64,000 bases of DNA from Planctomycetaceae bacterium (GTDB lineage Bacteria > Planctomycetota > Planctomycetia > Planctomycetales > Planctomycetaceae), in the NCBI GenBank assembly GCA_020426345.1, contig JAGQQE010000001.1, positions 1 to 64,000 of the forward strand, in the 5' to 3' direction. Below are positions 39,024 through 53,749 of the stretch, piece after piece. Positions within the stretch are counted from its first letter, which is position 1. Each line of letters opens with the position of its first letter. The notes under the pieces were generated by a model. That model did not search any database. It was not told the DNA's origin and saw only the letters and a list, made by a program, of their open reading frames with translations. The translations under genes and the position numbers were made by a program.

Positions 39024-39728
39024 ATGTCTCGACGGTCGAAGCGCGTCAGTGTTCTGGAGAAGAAGGCGTCGGAGATTGGTGTTGTACAGCTGGATGCGGC
39101 TGTGGCGGCGCTCAAGACTCTGGAAGATTCTCTGCCGAAGGGGATCAAACGCTGTGGTTTTGACCAGACAGTGGAGATTGCTGTTCGGCTGGGTGTGGAT
39201 CCACGTCAGGCAGACCAGATCGTTCGTGGTTCAATCGTGCTGCCGCACGGTATCGGTAAGGCGCAGCGTGTCCTTGTGTTCTCACAGGGTGAGAATGTGA
39301 AGATCGCCGAAGACGCGGGTGCTGACTTTGTCGGTGGCAAAGAGCTGGCGGACAAGATTAAGGCTGGGTGGCTGGAATTCGATGTTGCGATTGCTACTCC
39401 TGATATGATGGGTGTGGTTGGTCCGCTCGGTCGTGTGCTTGGTCCCCGTGGTTTGATGCCCAGTCCGCGGGCTGGTACTGTGACTCAGGACGTCGAGACG
39501 GCTGTGCGTGAATACAAGGCTGGTAAGGTCGAGTTCCGCGTGGATTCTGGTTCGAATGTGCATTGCGTCGTCGGAAAACTGTCATTCGACTCGCAGAAGC
39601 TGACTGAGAATATTGAGTCCCTGCTGGCCTATATTCGCGGACTGAAGCCGAATAGCTCCAAGGGTGTTTACGTTCGGGGAGTCGTGGTGACTGCGACGAT
39701 GATGCCGGCGATTTCTGTTGCTGTTTAG
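39024..39728 (+). CDS. rplA: Ribosomal protein L1
   Basis: A 234-residue protein of the L1 stalk, which helps release E-site tRNA and in many bacteria represses its own rplK-rplA message. [20 protein letters not shown], the [12 protein letters not shown] loop and the [14 protein letters not shown] stretch are typical. The ATG at 39024 is preferred to a frame start four codons earlier. I did not resolve an L1-binding mimic in the leader. Confidence 0.97.
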   Translation: MSRRSKRVSVLEKKASEIGVVQLDAAVAALKTLEDSLPKGIKRCGFDQTVEIAVRLGVDPRQADQIVRGSIVLPHGIGKAQRVLVFSQGENVKIAEDAGADFVGGKELADKIKAGWLEFDVAIATPDMMGVVGPLGRVLGPRGLMPSPRAGTVTQDVETAVREYKAGKVEFRVDSGSNVHCVVGKLSFDSQKLTENIESLLAYIRGLKPNSSKGVYVRGVVVTATMMPAISVAV

Positions 39729-39775
39729 AGTTGCCGGGTTGAGTTCAGGGGTTGCAAAAAGGGTAGGGTGGATCG

Positions 39776-40291
39776 ATGAGTCGTCGCATCAAGGATATGT
39801 TGATCTCTGATATTCAGTCGCGCGTGGGCGAGGCTAAGGACTTTGTTGTTGTGGACGTGTCGAAACTCGATGCCGTCTCTGCGAACAAGTGGCGTCTGAG
39901 TCTGCGGGAAGCCCGACTTTCTGCGTTGACAGTAAAGAATTCCGTTGCTCTCAACGCGCTGAAGCGAAGTGGCGTTGAGGGCCTTGATGGCGTGCTCGCT
40001 GGTCCTTCGACCCTTCTTTGGGGTGCTGAGGACATTGTGGCGCTTGCAAAGGCGGCCGCTGGGTATGCAAAGGAATGGAAGAACCTTGAGATCAAGGGCG
40101 GCACGACAGAAGGCCAGCCCATCGATGCAAAGGGCGTCGAAGTTCTGAGTAAGAGTGCCGGGCGGTTGGAAACAATTGGTCAGTTGGCTAGTTGTATGCT
40201 TGCTCCTGGTGCATTGCTCGCCGGTTGCCTGCAGGGTCCGGGGGGTCAGCTTGCTGGCCAGTTGAAGACGATTTCCGAGAAGGAAGCGTAG
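39776..40291 (+). CDS. rplJ: Ribosomal protein L10
   Basis: A 171-residue stalk-base protein that anchors L7/L12 dimers. The N-terminal RNA-binding half (VVDVSKLDAVSANKWRLSLR) and the C-terminal helix used for L12 binding are present. It follows rplA by 47 bases and precedes rplL, the normal order. L10 usually regulates this operon by binding its leader; no leader structure was worked out here. Confidence 0.95.
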   Translation: MSRRIKDMLISDIQSRVGEAKDFVVVDVSKLDAVSANKWRLSLREARLSALTVKNSVALNALKRSGVEGLDGVLAGPSTLLWGAEDIVALAKAAAGYAKEWKNLEIKGGTTEGQPIDAKGVEVLSKSAGRLETIGQLASCMLAPGALLAGCLQGPGGQLAGQLKTISEKEA

Positions 40292-40372
40292 TTTAAAGTG
40301 CGGATTTGATGTGTCCGCCGGTTCTTGTGTTGATGCGAAAAGCGAGTTACTACAAGGGAAAGGTTCTTAGAG

Positions 40373-40777
40373 ATGTCTACTGATGCTGCCACTGAGTTCG
40401 ACGCAGCCACAATTGAGCTTGGTGACAAGATTGTTGGGCTGACTTTGCTCGAAGCAAAAAAGGTAGTGGACTACCTGAAGGAGAAGCATGGTATCGAGCC
40501 TGCTGGCGGTGGTGCTGTCATGATGGCTGCTCCTGTTGGCGATGCTCCTGCTGCTGCTGCTGAGAAGACAGAGTTCGACGTCGTTCTGACCGGATTTGGC
40601 GACAATAAGATCGCTGTGATCAAGGTTGTGCGAGCTGTCACGGGTCTTGGTCTGAAAGAAGCCAAGGACCTTGTAGAAGGCGCTCCAAAGCCGTTGAAGG
40701 AAGGTATCGCCAAGGAAGATGCTGAGAAGCTGAAGGCAGAAGTTGAAGCGGCTGGCGGTACTTGCGAGCTGAAATAG
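40373..40777 (+). CDS. rplL: Ribosomal protein L7/L12
   Basis: A 134-residue stalk protein that recruits translational GTPases. The N-terminal dimerisation helices, an Ala/Pro-rich hinge (around [13 protein letters not shown]) and the C-terminal domain with [20 protein letters not shown] are in order. It is followed by a strong hairpin before rpoB. Confidence 0.97.
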   Translation: MSTDAATEFDAATIELGDKIVGLTLLEAKKVVDYLKEKHGIEPAGGGAVMMAAPVGDAPAAAAEKTEFDVVLTGFGDNKIAVIKVVRAVTGLGLKEAKDLVEGAPKPLKEGIAKEDAEKLKAEVEAAGGTCELK

Positions 40778-40817
40778 TCTGTTGTTTGCGACGGTTGTAG
40801 CAGAGCTTTTCGTTAAT

Positions 40818-40847
40818 ATCTGATCGGGGTATTTTCCCCGATCAGAT
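40818..40847 (+). terminator. Attenuator-like hairpin between rplL and rpoB
   Basis: ATCTGATCGGGG (40818-40829) pairs perfectly with CCCCGATCAGAT (40836-40847) over a TATTTT loop. Only a weak T-rich stretch follows. It matches the place where many bacteria partially terminate between the ribosomal genes and rpoB. The rest of the 297-base gap shows no gene. Confidence 0.7.
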
Positions 40848-41074
40848 GTTCGTTTGCACTGCATTTGTGCGGCATTGCGTTGGTTCTGCAGGTCTATGAA
40901 GGCTCGACAATTCGTGTCATTGAGCCGTTGTTCATCAATGCGGTTCGTGGTGATTGAGGCAGCTACTGGTAGTCGGTAGGTGCCTTTCGTCGCGCGCTTT
41001 TTCGCGGATGGTCTGTTGCAGATCTGATTTGAAGTTGGTTTTGAACAAGCGATTTTGAGTTTAGGGCAGGTGGT

Positions 41075-44000
41075 ATGGCGATTCCGTCTATTCGTACGAT
41101 CGACCAGGATACGGTTCGAAACTTCGGGAAAATTCAGGCCGAGTACGAGATTTCTGGACTGACTCAGATTCAAACGGCATTTTACAGCCGTTTTCTGCAG
41201 GCTGACCGCCCCGCGCGAGATCGGCTGAATTTCGGTCTGGAAGGCATCTTGCGCGAAGTCTTTCCAATTGAGAGCTATGATGGCCAGTTCCGATTGGATT
41301 ATGTGAAGTATGAGCTGGGTAAGCCTCGCTATACAGCCGACGAATGTCGTCAGCTCAAACTGACCTACGGAATGCCGTTCCGTATCTGGTTGCGACTGGT
41401 CAAAGAGCAACCAGTTGAGGAAGAAGTGTATCTCGGTGATATTCCCATCATGATTGGGGGTGGTGAGTTCATCATCAACGGGGCTGAGCGTGTCGTTGTC
41501 TCTCAGTTGCACCGCTCTCCGGGTGTGGACTTTGTGATGGCGGAGGAGACTGCCAGCAGTGATCGCAAGACTCATTCCTGCCGCATTATCCCGGAACGCG
41601 GAAGCTGGATTGAGTTGCTGGTGAGCAAGCGCGACGCGATTGGCGTTCGCATCGACCAGAGTGGTAAGTTCTCGGCGTTGACGTTGCTGCGAGCGATGTC
41701 GGGTGAGTATTCCAGCGACGCTTCCATCATCCGTTTGTTTTATCCGACGGAAGAGTTGAAGCTGAGTTCGAAGACGACGGTTGCTGAGGTCGAGAACCGC
41801 TATTGCGTGGGCGATGTTGTTTTCCCGGAAAAGCATGAACGCGCCGGCGAGATCATTTGTGATGCTGGGTCGCAGATCACAGATACCATTGCTGAGGAGT
41901 TGATTTCAGCGGGTGTGAAGAGCATTGAGGTTGTGACCGAGGTTCGGGACCCGCTGATTCTGAAGACTCTGGCAGAAGACGGGACGTCAACTCATGAAGA
42001 GGCGCTGTTGAAGATCTACCAGCGACTGCGCCCTGGGAATCCTCCAAATCTGGATAAGGCATCGGAGCTGTTCCACGAGAAGTTCTTCGATGTGAATCGC
42101 TATCGGCTCGGGCGGGTCGGGCGATTCCGAATCAACCGAAAGTTCCAGCAGGACATCTCTGACGAAGAGATGACTTTGAAGCCTGAGGACTTCATCAACG
42201 CAATGCGGTACATCGTTCGTCTGCGCATTGGTGATGAGACCGCGCAGATCGACGACATCGATAACCTGGGTAATCGGCGGTTGCGTACGATTGATGAGCT
42301 GGCGTGTGATGAGATCCGAAAGGGTTTCCTGAAGCTTCGCCGCACCGTACAGGAGCGTATGCAGCTGAAGGAGGTGGAGTCGATTTCGCCTCGAACACTT
42401 ATCAATCCGAAGAGTGTTTCTGCTGCAATCGACTTCTTCTACGGTCGTAGTGAGCTGTCACAGGTCGTGGACCAGACAAATCCACTGTCGATGTTGACGC
42501 ACGAGCGGCGTTTGAGTGCGCTTGGTCCCGGGGGTTTGAACAGGAAGCGTGCCGGTTTCGAAGTTCGCGACGTGCACATTTCCCACTATGGACGCATCTG
42601 TCCGATCGAGACGCCAGAAGGTACCAATATCGGTCTGATTTCGAGTCTCGGGATCTTTTCTCGAGTCGACGATTATGGCTTTCTGATCTCGCCCTACCGT
42701 GTTGTTCGGAATGCGAAGATCATGGACGAGGTTGTCTGGTTGCGTGCCGATGAAGAGGCCGCTGCATTTGTGTGTCCTGCTGACACGCCTGTGGTGAACG
42801 GAGAGATTGAGCCGGAACGTGTTCTCGCCCGTAACAAGAGTGATGTAGTTTGGGCGAGTCGTGATCAGGTCGAGTTTATCGATGTGGCGCCTTGCCAGAT
42901 GGTAGGTGTGTCTGCCGGGTTGATCCCGTTTCTTGAACACGACGATGCGAATCGTGCTCTGATGGGCTCGAACATGCAGCGACAGGCTGTTCCGTTGTTA
43001 ATCGCTGAACGACCCGTAGTCGGAACAGGTATGGAGCAGTACGTTGCCCAGAACTCCGGCATGGTTTGGCGGGCGGAGAAGGCCGGTAAGGTGACTTACG
43101 TTGATGCCAACGTGATTGAGGTGGAAGGTAAACGATATCCACTTCGCAAGTACCGCCGTTTGAACGAACGAACGTGTCTGAATCAGAAGCCTATCGTGGC
43201 GGTGGGTGACAAGGTTAAGGCTGGTCAGGTACTTTGTGATAGTGCGGCGACACGAAACGGAAGTCTTGCACTTGGTCGCAACGTACTGGTCGCGTTTATG
43301 TCATGGGAAGGCTTCAATTTTGAAGACGCCATCATTCTGTCCGAGCGACTGGTGAAGGAAGACGTCTACACGTCGATTCACCTGGATGAGTTTGATGTTG
43401 AGATTCGTGAAACCAAGCTTGGGCGCGAAGAGTTCACTCGTGATATCCCTAACGTGAGCGAGAAAGCTCTTCGTCATCTCGATGAAAGCGGAATCGTAAA
43501 GATCGGAACTCGAGTTCATCCCGGCGACATTCTGGTGGGCAAGGTTTCGCCGAAGGCGAAATCAGAATTGACGCCGGAAGAGAAACTGTTGCACGCGATT
43601 TTTGGTCGCGCTGGCGAAGATGTGAAGAACGAATCACTGGAAGTTCCTTCCGGCGTGGGCGGTATCGTCATTCACACCGAAAAGTTTTCTCGCCGCATGA
43701 GCCTGTCTGAGATTGAGCGTAAGCGGTTTGAAGATGATTTGAAGAAGGTAGAGAAGGAAGGCGAAACGGCAATTGCCGCGTCGTTCCAGAAGTTCCTTGT
43801 CGAGCTTGAAGCGGTCATCGAACAGCCCGTTGTTGACGAAGATGGCCGGCAGCTTGGCCAGTTGGATGACGTGAAGGCCGTAGCTGAATATGCACGACAT
43901 TTCCAGAGTCACTTCGAAGACATGGATGTGCGAAGTCCGCAGAAGAAGACGGCGGCTCGCAAAGTGATTCGTGACAGCTGGAGCATTGTTGAAGACGTAA

Positions 44001-44797
44001 TCGATCACGAGGACCACCGTTTGAACAGCATGAAGCGAGGCGATGAGTTGCCGAGTGGTGTGCTGCAGATGGTGAAGGTTTACGTTGCGTCGAAGCGTCA
44101 GATCAGCGCGGGCGATAAGATGGCAGGACGCCACGGGAACAAGGGGGTCATTTCGAAAGTCCTTCCGATCGAAGATATGCCATTCCTGGAGGATGGAACT
44201 CCTGTGGATATCATTCTGAACCCGCTGGGCGTTCCGAGTCGTATGAATGTGGGGCAGATTCTGGAAACGCATCTCGGGTATGCAGCTGGAAAACTGGGCT
44301 ACCGGGCGATTTGCCCCGTCTTTGATGGAGCAAGCGAAGATGATGTTCGTGCGGCTCTTGTCGAGGCCGGCCTGCCTGAGGATGGCAAGTCAGTTCTGTT
44401 CGACGGTCGCACCGGCGAACGCCTCGAGCAAAAGGTGACGGTCGGTTACATCTACATGTTGAAGCTGCACCACCTGGTGGATGATAAGGTGCATGCTCGC
44501 GCGACCGGACCTTACTCACTGATCACTCAACAGCCACTTGGTGGCAAGGCCCGGTTCGGTGGACAGCGCTTCGGGGAGATGGAAGTCTGGGCGCTGGAAG
44601 CTTACGGTGCGGCCTACATCCTTCAGGAGTTGTTGACCGTGAAGAGCGACGACGTGGAAGGTCGTACAAAGATCTATGAGAGCATGGTTAAGGGCGAGAA
44701 TACACTTGAAGCCGGAACACCCGCCAGCTTCGACGTGTTGAACAATGAAATTCGGGGCTTGTGTTTGAATCTGCATCTGGAGAAATCAGGTCATTAA
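41075..44797 (+). CDS. rpoB: RNA polymerase beta subunit
   Basis: A 1240-residue catalytic-core subunit. The rifampicin-binding region (about 42430-42540) reads [19 protein letters not shown] then LSALGPGG, keeping the residues equivalent to E. coli Asp516, His526 and Ser531, so the main resistance positions are wild type. The C-terminal clamp/flap segments [13 protein letters not shown] and [14 protein letters not shown] are intact. No large lineage insertions of the E. coli type are evident given its short length. It is followed by an unusually long 169-base gap before rpoC. Confidence 0.99.
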   Translation: MAIPSIRTIDQDTVRNFGKIQAEYEISGLTQIQTAFYSRFLQADRPARDRLNFGLEGILREVFPIESYDGQFRLDYVKYELGKPRYTADECRQLKLTYGMPFRIWLRLVKEQPVEEEVYLGDIPIMIGGGEFIINGAERVVVSQLHRSPGVDFVMAEETASSDRKTHSCRIIPERGSWIELLVSKRDAIGVRIDQSGKFSALTLLRAMSGEYSSDASIIRLFYPTEELKLSSKTTVAEVENRYCVGDVVFPEKHERAGEIICDAGSQITDTIAEELISAGVKSIEVVTEVRDPLILKTLAEDGTSTHEEALLKIYQRLRPGNPPNLDKASELFHEKFFDVNRYRLGRVGRFRINRKFQQDISDEEMTLKPEDFINAMRYIVRLRIGDETAQIDDIDNLGNRRLRTIDELACDEIRKGFLKLRRTVQERMQLKEVESISPRTLINPKSVSAAIDFFYGRSELSQVVDQTNPLSMLTHERRLSALGPGGLNRKRAGFEVRDVHISHYGRICPIETPEGTNIGLISSLGIFSRVDDYGFLISPYRVVRNAKIMDEVVWLRADEEAAAFVCPADTPVVNGEIEPERVLARNKSDVVWASRDQVEFIDVAPCQMVGVSAGLIPFLEHDDANRALMGSNMQRQAVPLLIAERPVVGTGMEQYVAQNSGMVWRAEKAGKVTYVDANVIEVEGKRYPLRKYRRLNERTCLNQKPIVAVGDKVKAGQVLCDSAATRNGSLALGRNVLVAFMSWEGFNFEDAIILSERLVKEDVYTSIHLDEFDVEIRETKLGREEFTRDIPNVSEKALRHLDESGIVKIGTRVHPGDILVGKVSPKAKSELTPEEKLLHAIFGRAGEDVKNESLEVPSGVGGIVIHTEKFSRRMSLSEIERKRFEDDLKKVEKEGETAIAASFQKFLVELEAVIEQPVVDEDGRQLGQLDDVKAVAEYARHFQSHFEDMDVRSPQKKTAARKVIRDSWSIVEDVIDHEDHRLNSMKRGDELPSGVLQMVKVYVASKRQISAGDKMAGRHGNKGVISKVLPIEDMPFLEDGTPVDIILNPLGVPSRMNVGQILETHLGYAAGKLGYRAICPVFDGASEDDVRAALVEAGLPEDGKSVLFDGRTGERLEQKVTVGYIYMLKLHHLVDDKVHARATGPYSLITQQPLGGKARFGGQRFGEMEVWALEAYGAAYILQELLTVKSDDVEGRTKIYESMVKGENTLEAGTPASFDVLNNEIRGLCLNLHLEKSGH

Positions 44798-44821
44798 TTC
44801 GCCTGAATCCCCGTTCTGCGT

Positions 44822-44847
44822 CGACTGCTGACCTGAGTCAGCAGTCG
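44822..44847 (+). promoter_or_regulatory. Perfect hairpin in the rpoB-rpoC gap
   Basis: CGACTGCTGAC (44822-44832) pairs perfectly with GTCAGCAGTCG (44837-44847) over a CTGA loop. No T-run follows, so it is more likely an RNA-processing or stability element than a terminator. Confidence 0.7.
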
Positions 44848-44858
44848 CCAACTCTGAG

Positions 44859-44876
44859 TCCCGCGGACTTGCGGGA
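44859..44876 (+). promoter_or_regulatory. Second hairpin in the rpoB-rpoC gap
   Basis: TCCCGC (44859-44864) pairs with GCGGGA (44871-44876) over a six-base loop, only 11 bases after the first hairpin. The two may act together. Confidence 0.6.
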
Positions 44877-44966
44877 GCATTGTTCCGTCTGAAATGAATA
44901 CAAAACTGCAACGGTAGTTCTTTGGAATGCCTTTGCCTTTTGAACGATAGTTTGGGAGAACCGACC

Positions 44967-49280
<4,314 letters not shown>

Positions 49281-49295
49281 GATCGGCGAATTCCA

Positions 49296-49326
49296 CTGAT
49301 CGTGAACACGCGAGGTTGACGATCAG
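49296..49326 (+). promoter_or_regulatory. Hairpin between rpoC and rpsL
   Basis: CTGATCGT (49296-49303) pairs with ACGATCAG (49319-49326) over a 15-base loop. There is no T-tract after it. It may be a processing site or a weak terminator between the rif and str parts of the cluster. Confidence 0.5.
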
Positions 49327-49395
49327 GAGAAGCATGGATAGATTGTCGCGTTTTCGGCGCTCGTAAGGTCTTCTGTTTTAAGAATTTGGCGTGTT

Positions 49396-49767
49396 ATGCC
49401 CACAATTAATCAGCTGGTTCGCAAGCCGCGTCGTCAGCAATATTCCAAGACCAAGACTCCCCTTCTGGAGGGATGCCCTCAAAAACGCGGGGTTTGTCTC
49501 CAGGTAAAGACTGTCACTCCGAAGAAGCCGAATTCGGCTCTCCGAAAAGTGGCTCGTGTACGTCTTTCTAATGGTAAGGAAGTGACGGCTTACATTCCTG
49601 GAGAGGGTCACAACCTCCAGGAACACTCGATTGTGCTTGTTCGTGGTGGTCGTGTTCGCGACCTTCCGGGTGTTCGCTACAAGGTGATTCGTGGCGTTCT
49701 TGATACCCTGGGTGTTAACGGTCGGCGACAGGCTCGCAGCTGTTATGGTGCCAAGCGGCCTAAGTAG
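49396..49767 (+). CDS. rpsL: Ribosomal protein S12
   Basis: A 123-residue decoding-centre protein. [20 protein letters not shown] and [19 protein letters not shown] carry the Lys residues at the positions where streptomycin resistance arises, all wild-type-like. First gene of the str block; rpsG follows after 49 bases. Confidence 0.99.
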   Translation: MPTINQLVRKPRRQQYSKTKTPLLEGCPQKRGVCLQVKTVTPKKPNSALRKVARVRLSNGKEVTAYIPGEGHNLQEHSIVLVRGGRVRDLPGVRYKVIRGVLDTLGVNGRRQARSCYGAKRPK

Positions 49768-49816
49768 TTTTTGCTCGTCTTGTTTTCTCTGCGTGTGCTA
49801 AAGGTAGTGCAGGTTC

Positions 49817-50290
49817 ATGGTTAAGAAGTTTACAGCCAGTCGCGAGCAGCTTACTCCCGATACCCGCTTCAATAGTCTGCTGGTATCGAAGTTCGTGAAT
49901 TGTTTGATGTATGACGGCAAGAAGAGTGTGGCGACGGCTGCCTTCTATCGTGCGATGGACATTATTCAGAAGCAGCTCCCTGAGGAAGATGCTCTGAAGG
50001 TGTTTACTCAGGCTGTTGATAACGTGAAGCCTGCTATCGAGGTTCGTTCCAAGCGAGTTGGCGGGGCCACTTACCAGGTTCCTACGCCCGTAAATCATCG
50101 TCGCCAGCAGGCGCTTTCCATTCGCTGGATCCTGGAGGCTGTTCGCGGCCGCAAGGGGCGTCCGGTGGATCGTTCTCTGGCTGATGAGTTGATGGCTGCG
50201 TTTCGCCGGGAAGGTGCTGCAATGACAAAGCGTGAGAACGTGCATCGTATGGCTGATGCAAACAAGGCGTTCTCGCACTTTGCGTGGTAA
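49817..50290 (+). CDS. rpsG: Ribosomal protein S7
   Basis: A 157-residue 30S head protein that nucleates assembly by binding the 3' domain of 16S r[23 protein letters not shown] and the [17 protein letters not shown] beta-hairpin are typical. A terminator-like hairpin lies just after its stop. Confidence 0.98.
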   Translation: MVKKFTASREQLTPDTRFNSLLVSKFVNCLMYDGKKSVATAAFYRAMDIIQKQLPEEDALKVFTQAVDNVKPAIEVRSKRVGGATYQVPTPVNHRRQQALSIRWILEAVRGRKGRPVDRSLADELMAAFRREGAAMTKRENVHRMADANKAFSHFAW

Positions 50291-50316
50291 TTCTTCGTTG
50301 ATCAAAATCTGAACAG

Positions 50317-50356
50317 CGCCAAATGGTCCTCCTTGAGAGCCGTTTGGCGTTTTTTT
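50317..50356 (+). terminator. Intrinsic terminator between rpsG and fusA
   Basis: CGCCAAATGG (50317-50326) pairs with CCGTTTGGCG (50340-50349), one G-T pair, followed directly by seven T (50350-50356). It ends 20 bases before the fusA start, so fusA either escapes by readthrough or has its own promoter overlapping this region. Confidence 0.82.
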
Positions 50357-50376
50357 GTTGGTTCTGGAGTGCCGCT

Positions 50377-52464
50377 GTGAGTCGAGACATAAACAACATT
50401 CGAAACATCGGAATTATTGCCCACATTGATGCAGGCAAGACAACGACGACAGAGCGGATCTTGTTCTACACCGGAACCTCGCACCGCATGGGGAATGTCG
50501 ACGACGGCAATACCGTCACTGATTTCGATCCGGAGGAGGCTCAGCGCGGCATAACGATCTATTCGGCCGCGGTAACCTGCGAGTGGGGCGGTACGACCAT
50601 CAACATTATTGATACTCCGGGGCACGTGGATTTTACTGCCGAAGTTGAACGCAGTCTGCGTGTGCTTGACGGTGCGGTGGTCATCTTCAGCGCGGTTGAA
50701 GGTGTTGAGGCGCAGAGTGAGACGGTTTGGCGACAGGCGAATCGGTATAACGTCCCGAGGGTATGCCTGATCAACAAGATGGATCGGATCGGTGCAGGTT
50801 TTGAACGGATCCTCGAGCAGATTCGGGCGAGGCTGAATGGGAAGCCCCTTCCTTTGCAGATACCGATTGGTATGGGCCCGAATTCAAATGCAGATGGTTT
50901 CGTCGGCATCATTGATTTGCTGCAGGCGAAGGCTATCTACTGGGATTCGGAGTCGCGTGGCGCTGAGTTTCGACTCGAAGAAATACCGGACCATCTGAGA
51001 GACGATGCTGATCTTTGGCGAGGGGAATTGTTTGATACGCTTTCGCTTCTGGATGAAGAGTTGATGGTTGCCTGTATGGAGATGGATCCGTCGGAGATTC
51101 CCATGGACCTTGTTCTTGGGGCTATTCGCCGGGCGACTCTTAATGGCGAAGTTCAGCCGGTTTTTTGCGGGTCATCTCTGGATTATATTGGTGTTCAGCC
51201 GGTCCTTGATGCGGTGAGAGATTTCCTGCCCAGTCCCATCGATCGTCCCCCGGTGCAGGGGGTTGTTCCATCCGGAAAACAGGAAGGGCAGGTGGTCAGT
51301 CGAAAGCCATCGTCCGACGAATCCGCATGTGTGCTCGTATTCAAGATCCAGGCGGAATCGCATGGTGATTTGTATTTTGCACGAATTTATTCGGGTGCTT
51401 TGACGGGTAATTCCAAGTTGCTGAATCCCCGAACGGGGAAAAAGGAGATGATTACCCAGCTTTGGCATATTCAGTCGGACTCTCGGGTCAAAGTCGAACG
51501 AGTTGAAGCCGGGGATATTTGCGGAATTATCGGTCCGCGAGATTCCGCCACTGGAGACACGCTTTGCGATCCTGGGGCGCCGATTGTGCTGGAGTCAATC
51601 GTCTTTCCGGAGCCTGTGATCTCAGTCGCTGTGGAGCCCGAATCGAGCGGTGATCGAAAGAAGCTGGAAGACACATTGCGAAGGCTGGAGCGACAGGATC
51701 CCACTTTTCATGTGAAGATAAACCCGGACACCGGGCAGACTCTGATCAGTGGGATGGGCGAATTGCACCTGGAAGTTATCCGCCATCGCATGGAGCGAGA
51801 TTTCAATCTGTCGGTTAAATTCCACAAGCCACGCGTCAGCTACCGTGAAAAGCTGATCGGGTCCGTGACAATTCATGAGCAATTCGCCCGTCAGCTGCCA
51901 TCGGGTCCGGTTTCGTTTGGTCTGACTCTTGTGGCGGAAGAGCTGGAGGATTTGTCTGTTGGCGTTGAGGTTGTTTCCGAAATCAGCCCGGAGTCTATTC
52001 CGCGTCCGTTACTGGCGGTCTTGCTGGAATCGATTGAGAAGGAGGCGCAGGCAGGCGGAATCTTCGGTAACCCGTTGATGGGCTTGCGCCTTCGGATTCA
52101 GGAGATTACTTTCACAGAGGGCGAGTCTACGGAGGTGGCGATCCGTACGGCAGCGGCAGAAGCGTTCCGGCGCGTTCTTGCCGATGGGAAGCTGGCAATC
52201 CTGGAGCCAATTATGTCACTTGAGGTTGTCACACCGGAGGACTTTCTGGGTAATGTCCAGTCTGATTTGAACGCACGACGTGCGACGATCGTCAATTCAG
52301 ACCGTCAGGGAGATCTTTGCGTTTTACAATGCGAGGCTCCTCTGGTTGAAATGTTTGGCTACTCAAACCAGATTCGCAGTCTTTCTCAAGGCCGAGCATC
52401 CTACTCCATGGAGCCCTGCCGCTACGCGATTGCCCCGGCGAATGTTGCAGAACAGATGATGTAG
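50377..52464 (+). CDS. Elongation factor G, GFM2/spdEFG2-like
   Basis: A 695-residue translational GTPase. G1 [13 protein letters not shown], switch [13 protein letters not shown]3 DTPGHVDF and G4 NKMD are intact, and domains II-V follow. The segment [13 protein letters not shown] and the IPIGMGPN region look more like mitochondrial GFM2 and the spirochaete/planctomycete spdEFG2 group than classical FusA, which reads GEVHEGAATMDWM at that place. GFM2 acts in ribosome recycling. The GTG at 50377 has GGAG nine bases upstream; the ATG at 50323 would put the terminator inside the coding region. The classical EF-G should then be elsewhere in the genome. Subfamily call is from memory. Confidence 0.85.
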   Translation: MSRDINNIRNIGIIAHIDAGKTTTTERILFYTGTSHRMGNVDDGNTVTDFDPEEAQRGITIYSAAVTCEWGGTTINIIDTPGHVDFTAEVERSLRVLDGAVVIFSAVEGVEAQSETVWRQANRYNVPRVCLINKMDRIGAGFERILEQIRARLNGKPLPLQIPIGMGPNSNADGFVGIIDLLQAKAIYWDSESRGAEFRLEEIPDHLRDDADLWRGELFDTLSLLDEELMVACMEMDPSEIPMDLVLGAIRRATLNGEVQPVFCGSSLDYIGVQPVLDAVRDFLPSPIDRPPVQGVVPSGKQEGQVVSRKPSSDESACVLVFKIQAESHGDLYFARIYSGALTGNSKLLNPRTGKKEMITQLWHIQSDSRVKVERVEAGDICGIIGPRDSATGDTLCDPGAPIVLESIVFPEPVISVAVEPESSGDRKKLEDTLRRLERQDPTFHVKINPDTGQTLISGMGELHLEVIRHRMERDFNLSVKFHKPRVSYREKLIGSVTIHEQFARQLPSGPVSFGLTLVAEELEDLSVGVEVVSEISPESIPRPLLAVLLESIEKEAQAGGIFGNPLMGLRLRIQEITFTEGESTEVAIRTAAAEAFRRVLADGKLAILEPIMSLEVVTPEDFLGNVQSDLNARRATIVNSDRQGDLCVLQCEAPLVEMFGYSNQIRSLSQGRASYSMEPCRYAIAPANVAEQMM

Positions 52465-52517
52465 CTGAAGTTTGGATTCTCGTCTGTCGAAGAAGAAGAT
52501 TTCTCTGCTGTGCTTCA

Positions 52518-52546
52518 TTGACAGATTGTACTGTCAGAACTAGAAT
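52518..52546 (+). promoter_or_regulatory. Consensus promoter of the S10 operon
   Basis: TTGACA (52518-52523), a 17-base spacer and TAGAAT (52541-52546) form a near-perfect sigma-70 promoter. A TGACAG...CTGTCA dyad (52519-52524, 52531-52536) overlaps the -35 box and spacer and could bind a regulator. Confidence 0.8.
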
Positions 52547-52614
52547 CCGCGATTCCCCGTGGCAGGGGTAAGCTCGATCTCTAAACGTAAACTCTTTGCT
52601 CAAGGTGACTTGCG

Positions 52615-52944
52615 GTGGCTGGTGCTGGTGAAGAATGTATCCGGATTCGGATGGAAGCGTATGACCATTCCGTGCTGGATCAGTCGGCAGCGGAAATAGT
52701 GGATACTGCAAAGCGCACAGGGGCAATTGTTCATGGGCCTGTGCCGCTACCGACTCGCATTGAGCGGTATACGGTGCTGCGTAGTCCTCATATTGACAAG
52801 AAGTCGCGGGAGCAGTTCGAAATTCGGACGCACAAGCGATTGATTGATATTGTTCAGCCAACCGGTAAGACGGTTGATGCTCTGAACAAGTTGTCTCTGC
52901 CGGCTGGTGTGGACATTAAGATCAAGGCGACTGCGACGGCTTAG
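52615..52944 (+). CDS. rpsJ: Ribosomal protein S10
   Basis: A 109-residue 30S protein and NusG/NusB partner. [39 protein letters not shown] and [15 protein letters not shown] are characteristic. GTG start at 52615 with AAGG nine bases upstream. First gene of the S10 operon; no tuf gene lies before it, unlike in many bacteria. Confidence 0.97.
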   Translation: MAGAGEECIRIRMEAYDHSVLDQSAAEIVDTAKRTGAIVHGPVPLPTRIERYTVLRSPHIDKKSREQFEIRTHKRLIDIVQPTGKTVDALNKLSLPAGVDIKIKATATA

Positions 52945-53036
52945 TCTGTTGTGGGCTTTTGGTCTTGGTTGGCCCTTGGTGATGCGGGTCTTTCGGCTCG
53001 TTCTTTGGTTTTCATTTGCGCGCGGATCTCTGAGCT

Positions 53037-53729
53037 ATGTCAGTGGGCTTGCTTGGTAAGAAAATTGGTATGACCCAGGTTTACGGGGATGATGGTGTCA
53101 TCGTTCCTGTGACGGTCATAGAGGCTGGTCCTTGTGTTGTGCTGCAGGTTCGTACTCAGTCCAGGGATGGGTACGATGCTGTGCAGTTGGGCTTCGATGA
53201 TGCCCCGCGGGAGAAGGTTTCGCGTTCTGTTCGAGGTCATGTGGCGGCAATTGGTGGGGTTCGTCAGTCGGCGCTGAAGGCTGCTGGTGTGGAGGTGCTG
53301 CCAAAGGCGGAGTGTGAGCCAAAGCGGTTTGTGCGGGAGTTTCGGCTGGTGTCGCCGGCTGAGTTGTCTGTGGGGCAGGTTCTTCTGGCAGATTCGCTTT
53401 CAGATGTTCAGTGGGTTGATGTGATTGGTGTTTCCAAGGGTCGCGGGACCACGGGTGTGATGAAGAGGCACAACTTTGCCGGGCAGCCGGCGAGTCATGG
53501 TGCGAAGCGGGTGCATCGTCATCCTGGTTCGATTGGTCAGAGTGCGGATCCTTCAAAGGTTATGAAGGGTACGAAGATGGCTGGTCGGTTTGGTGGTGAG
53601 CGGGTAACAGTGAAGAATCTTAGGGTGGTTCGGGTTGACGCTGAGTCGAATCTGTTGTTGGTGCGGGGTGCCATTCCGGGTCCGCAGGGTTCGTTTGTTG
53701 TTGTTCGTCGCTCTGAGAAGAACGCCTAG
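53037..53729 (+). CDS. rplC: Ribosomal protein L3
   Basis: A 230-residue early-assembly protein reaching the peptidyl transferase centre. GLLGKKIGMTQVYGDDG at the start and VSKGRGTTGVMKRHNFAG with SHGAKRVHRHPGSIGQ mark the family. The gene sits in the normal order before rplD. Confidence 0.98.
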   Translation: MSVGLLGKKIGMTQVYGDDGVIVPVTVIEAGPCVVLQVRTQSRDGYDAVQLGFDDAPREKVSRSVRGHVAAIGGVRQSALKAAGVEVLPKAECEPKRFVREFRLVSPAELSVGQVLLADSLSDVQWVDVIGVSKGRGTTGVMKRHNFAGQPASHGAKRVHRHPGSIGQSADPSKVMKGTKMAGRFGGERVTVKNLRVVRVDAESNLLLVRGAIPGPQGSFVVVRRSEKNA

Positions 53730-53749
53730 ATATTTCGGTTGGTGGAAGC

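Noticed and set aside
40367-41836. 489-residue open frame on the minus strand across rplL and rpoB
   Set aside because: It is antisense to two certain genes and to the rplL-rpoB hairpin; no recognisable domain.
42430-42540. Rifampicin-resistance substitution in rpoB
   Set aside because: The positions equivalent to Asp516, His526 and Ser531 are unchanged; only neutral-looking differences such as Thr at position 518 occur.
50323-50376. Earlier ATG for the EF-G gene
   Set aside because: It would place an intrinsic terminator inside the coding sequence, and GTG 50377 has a proper ribosome binding site.
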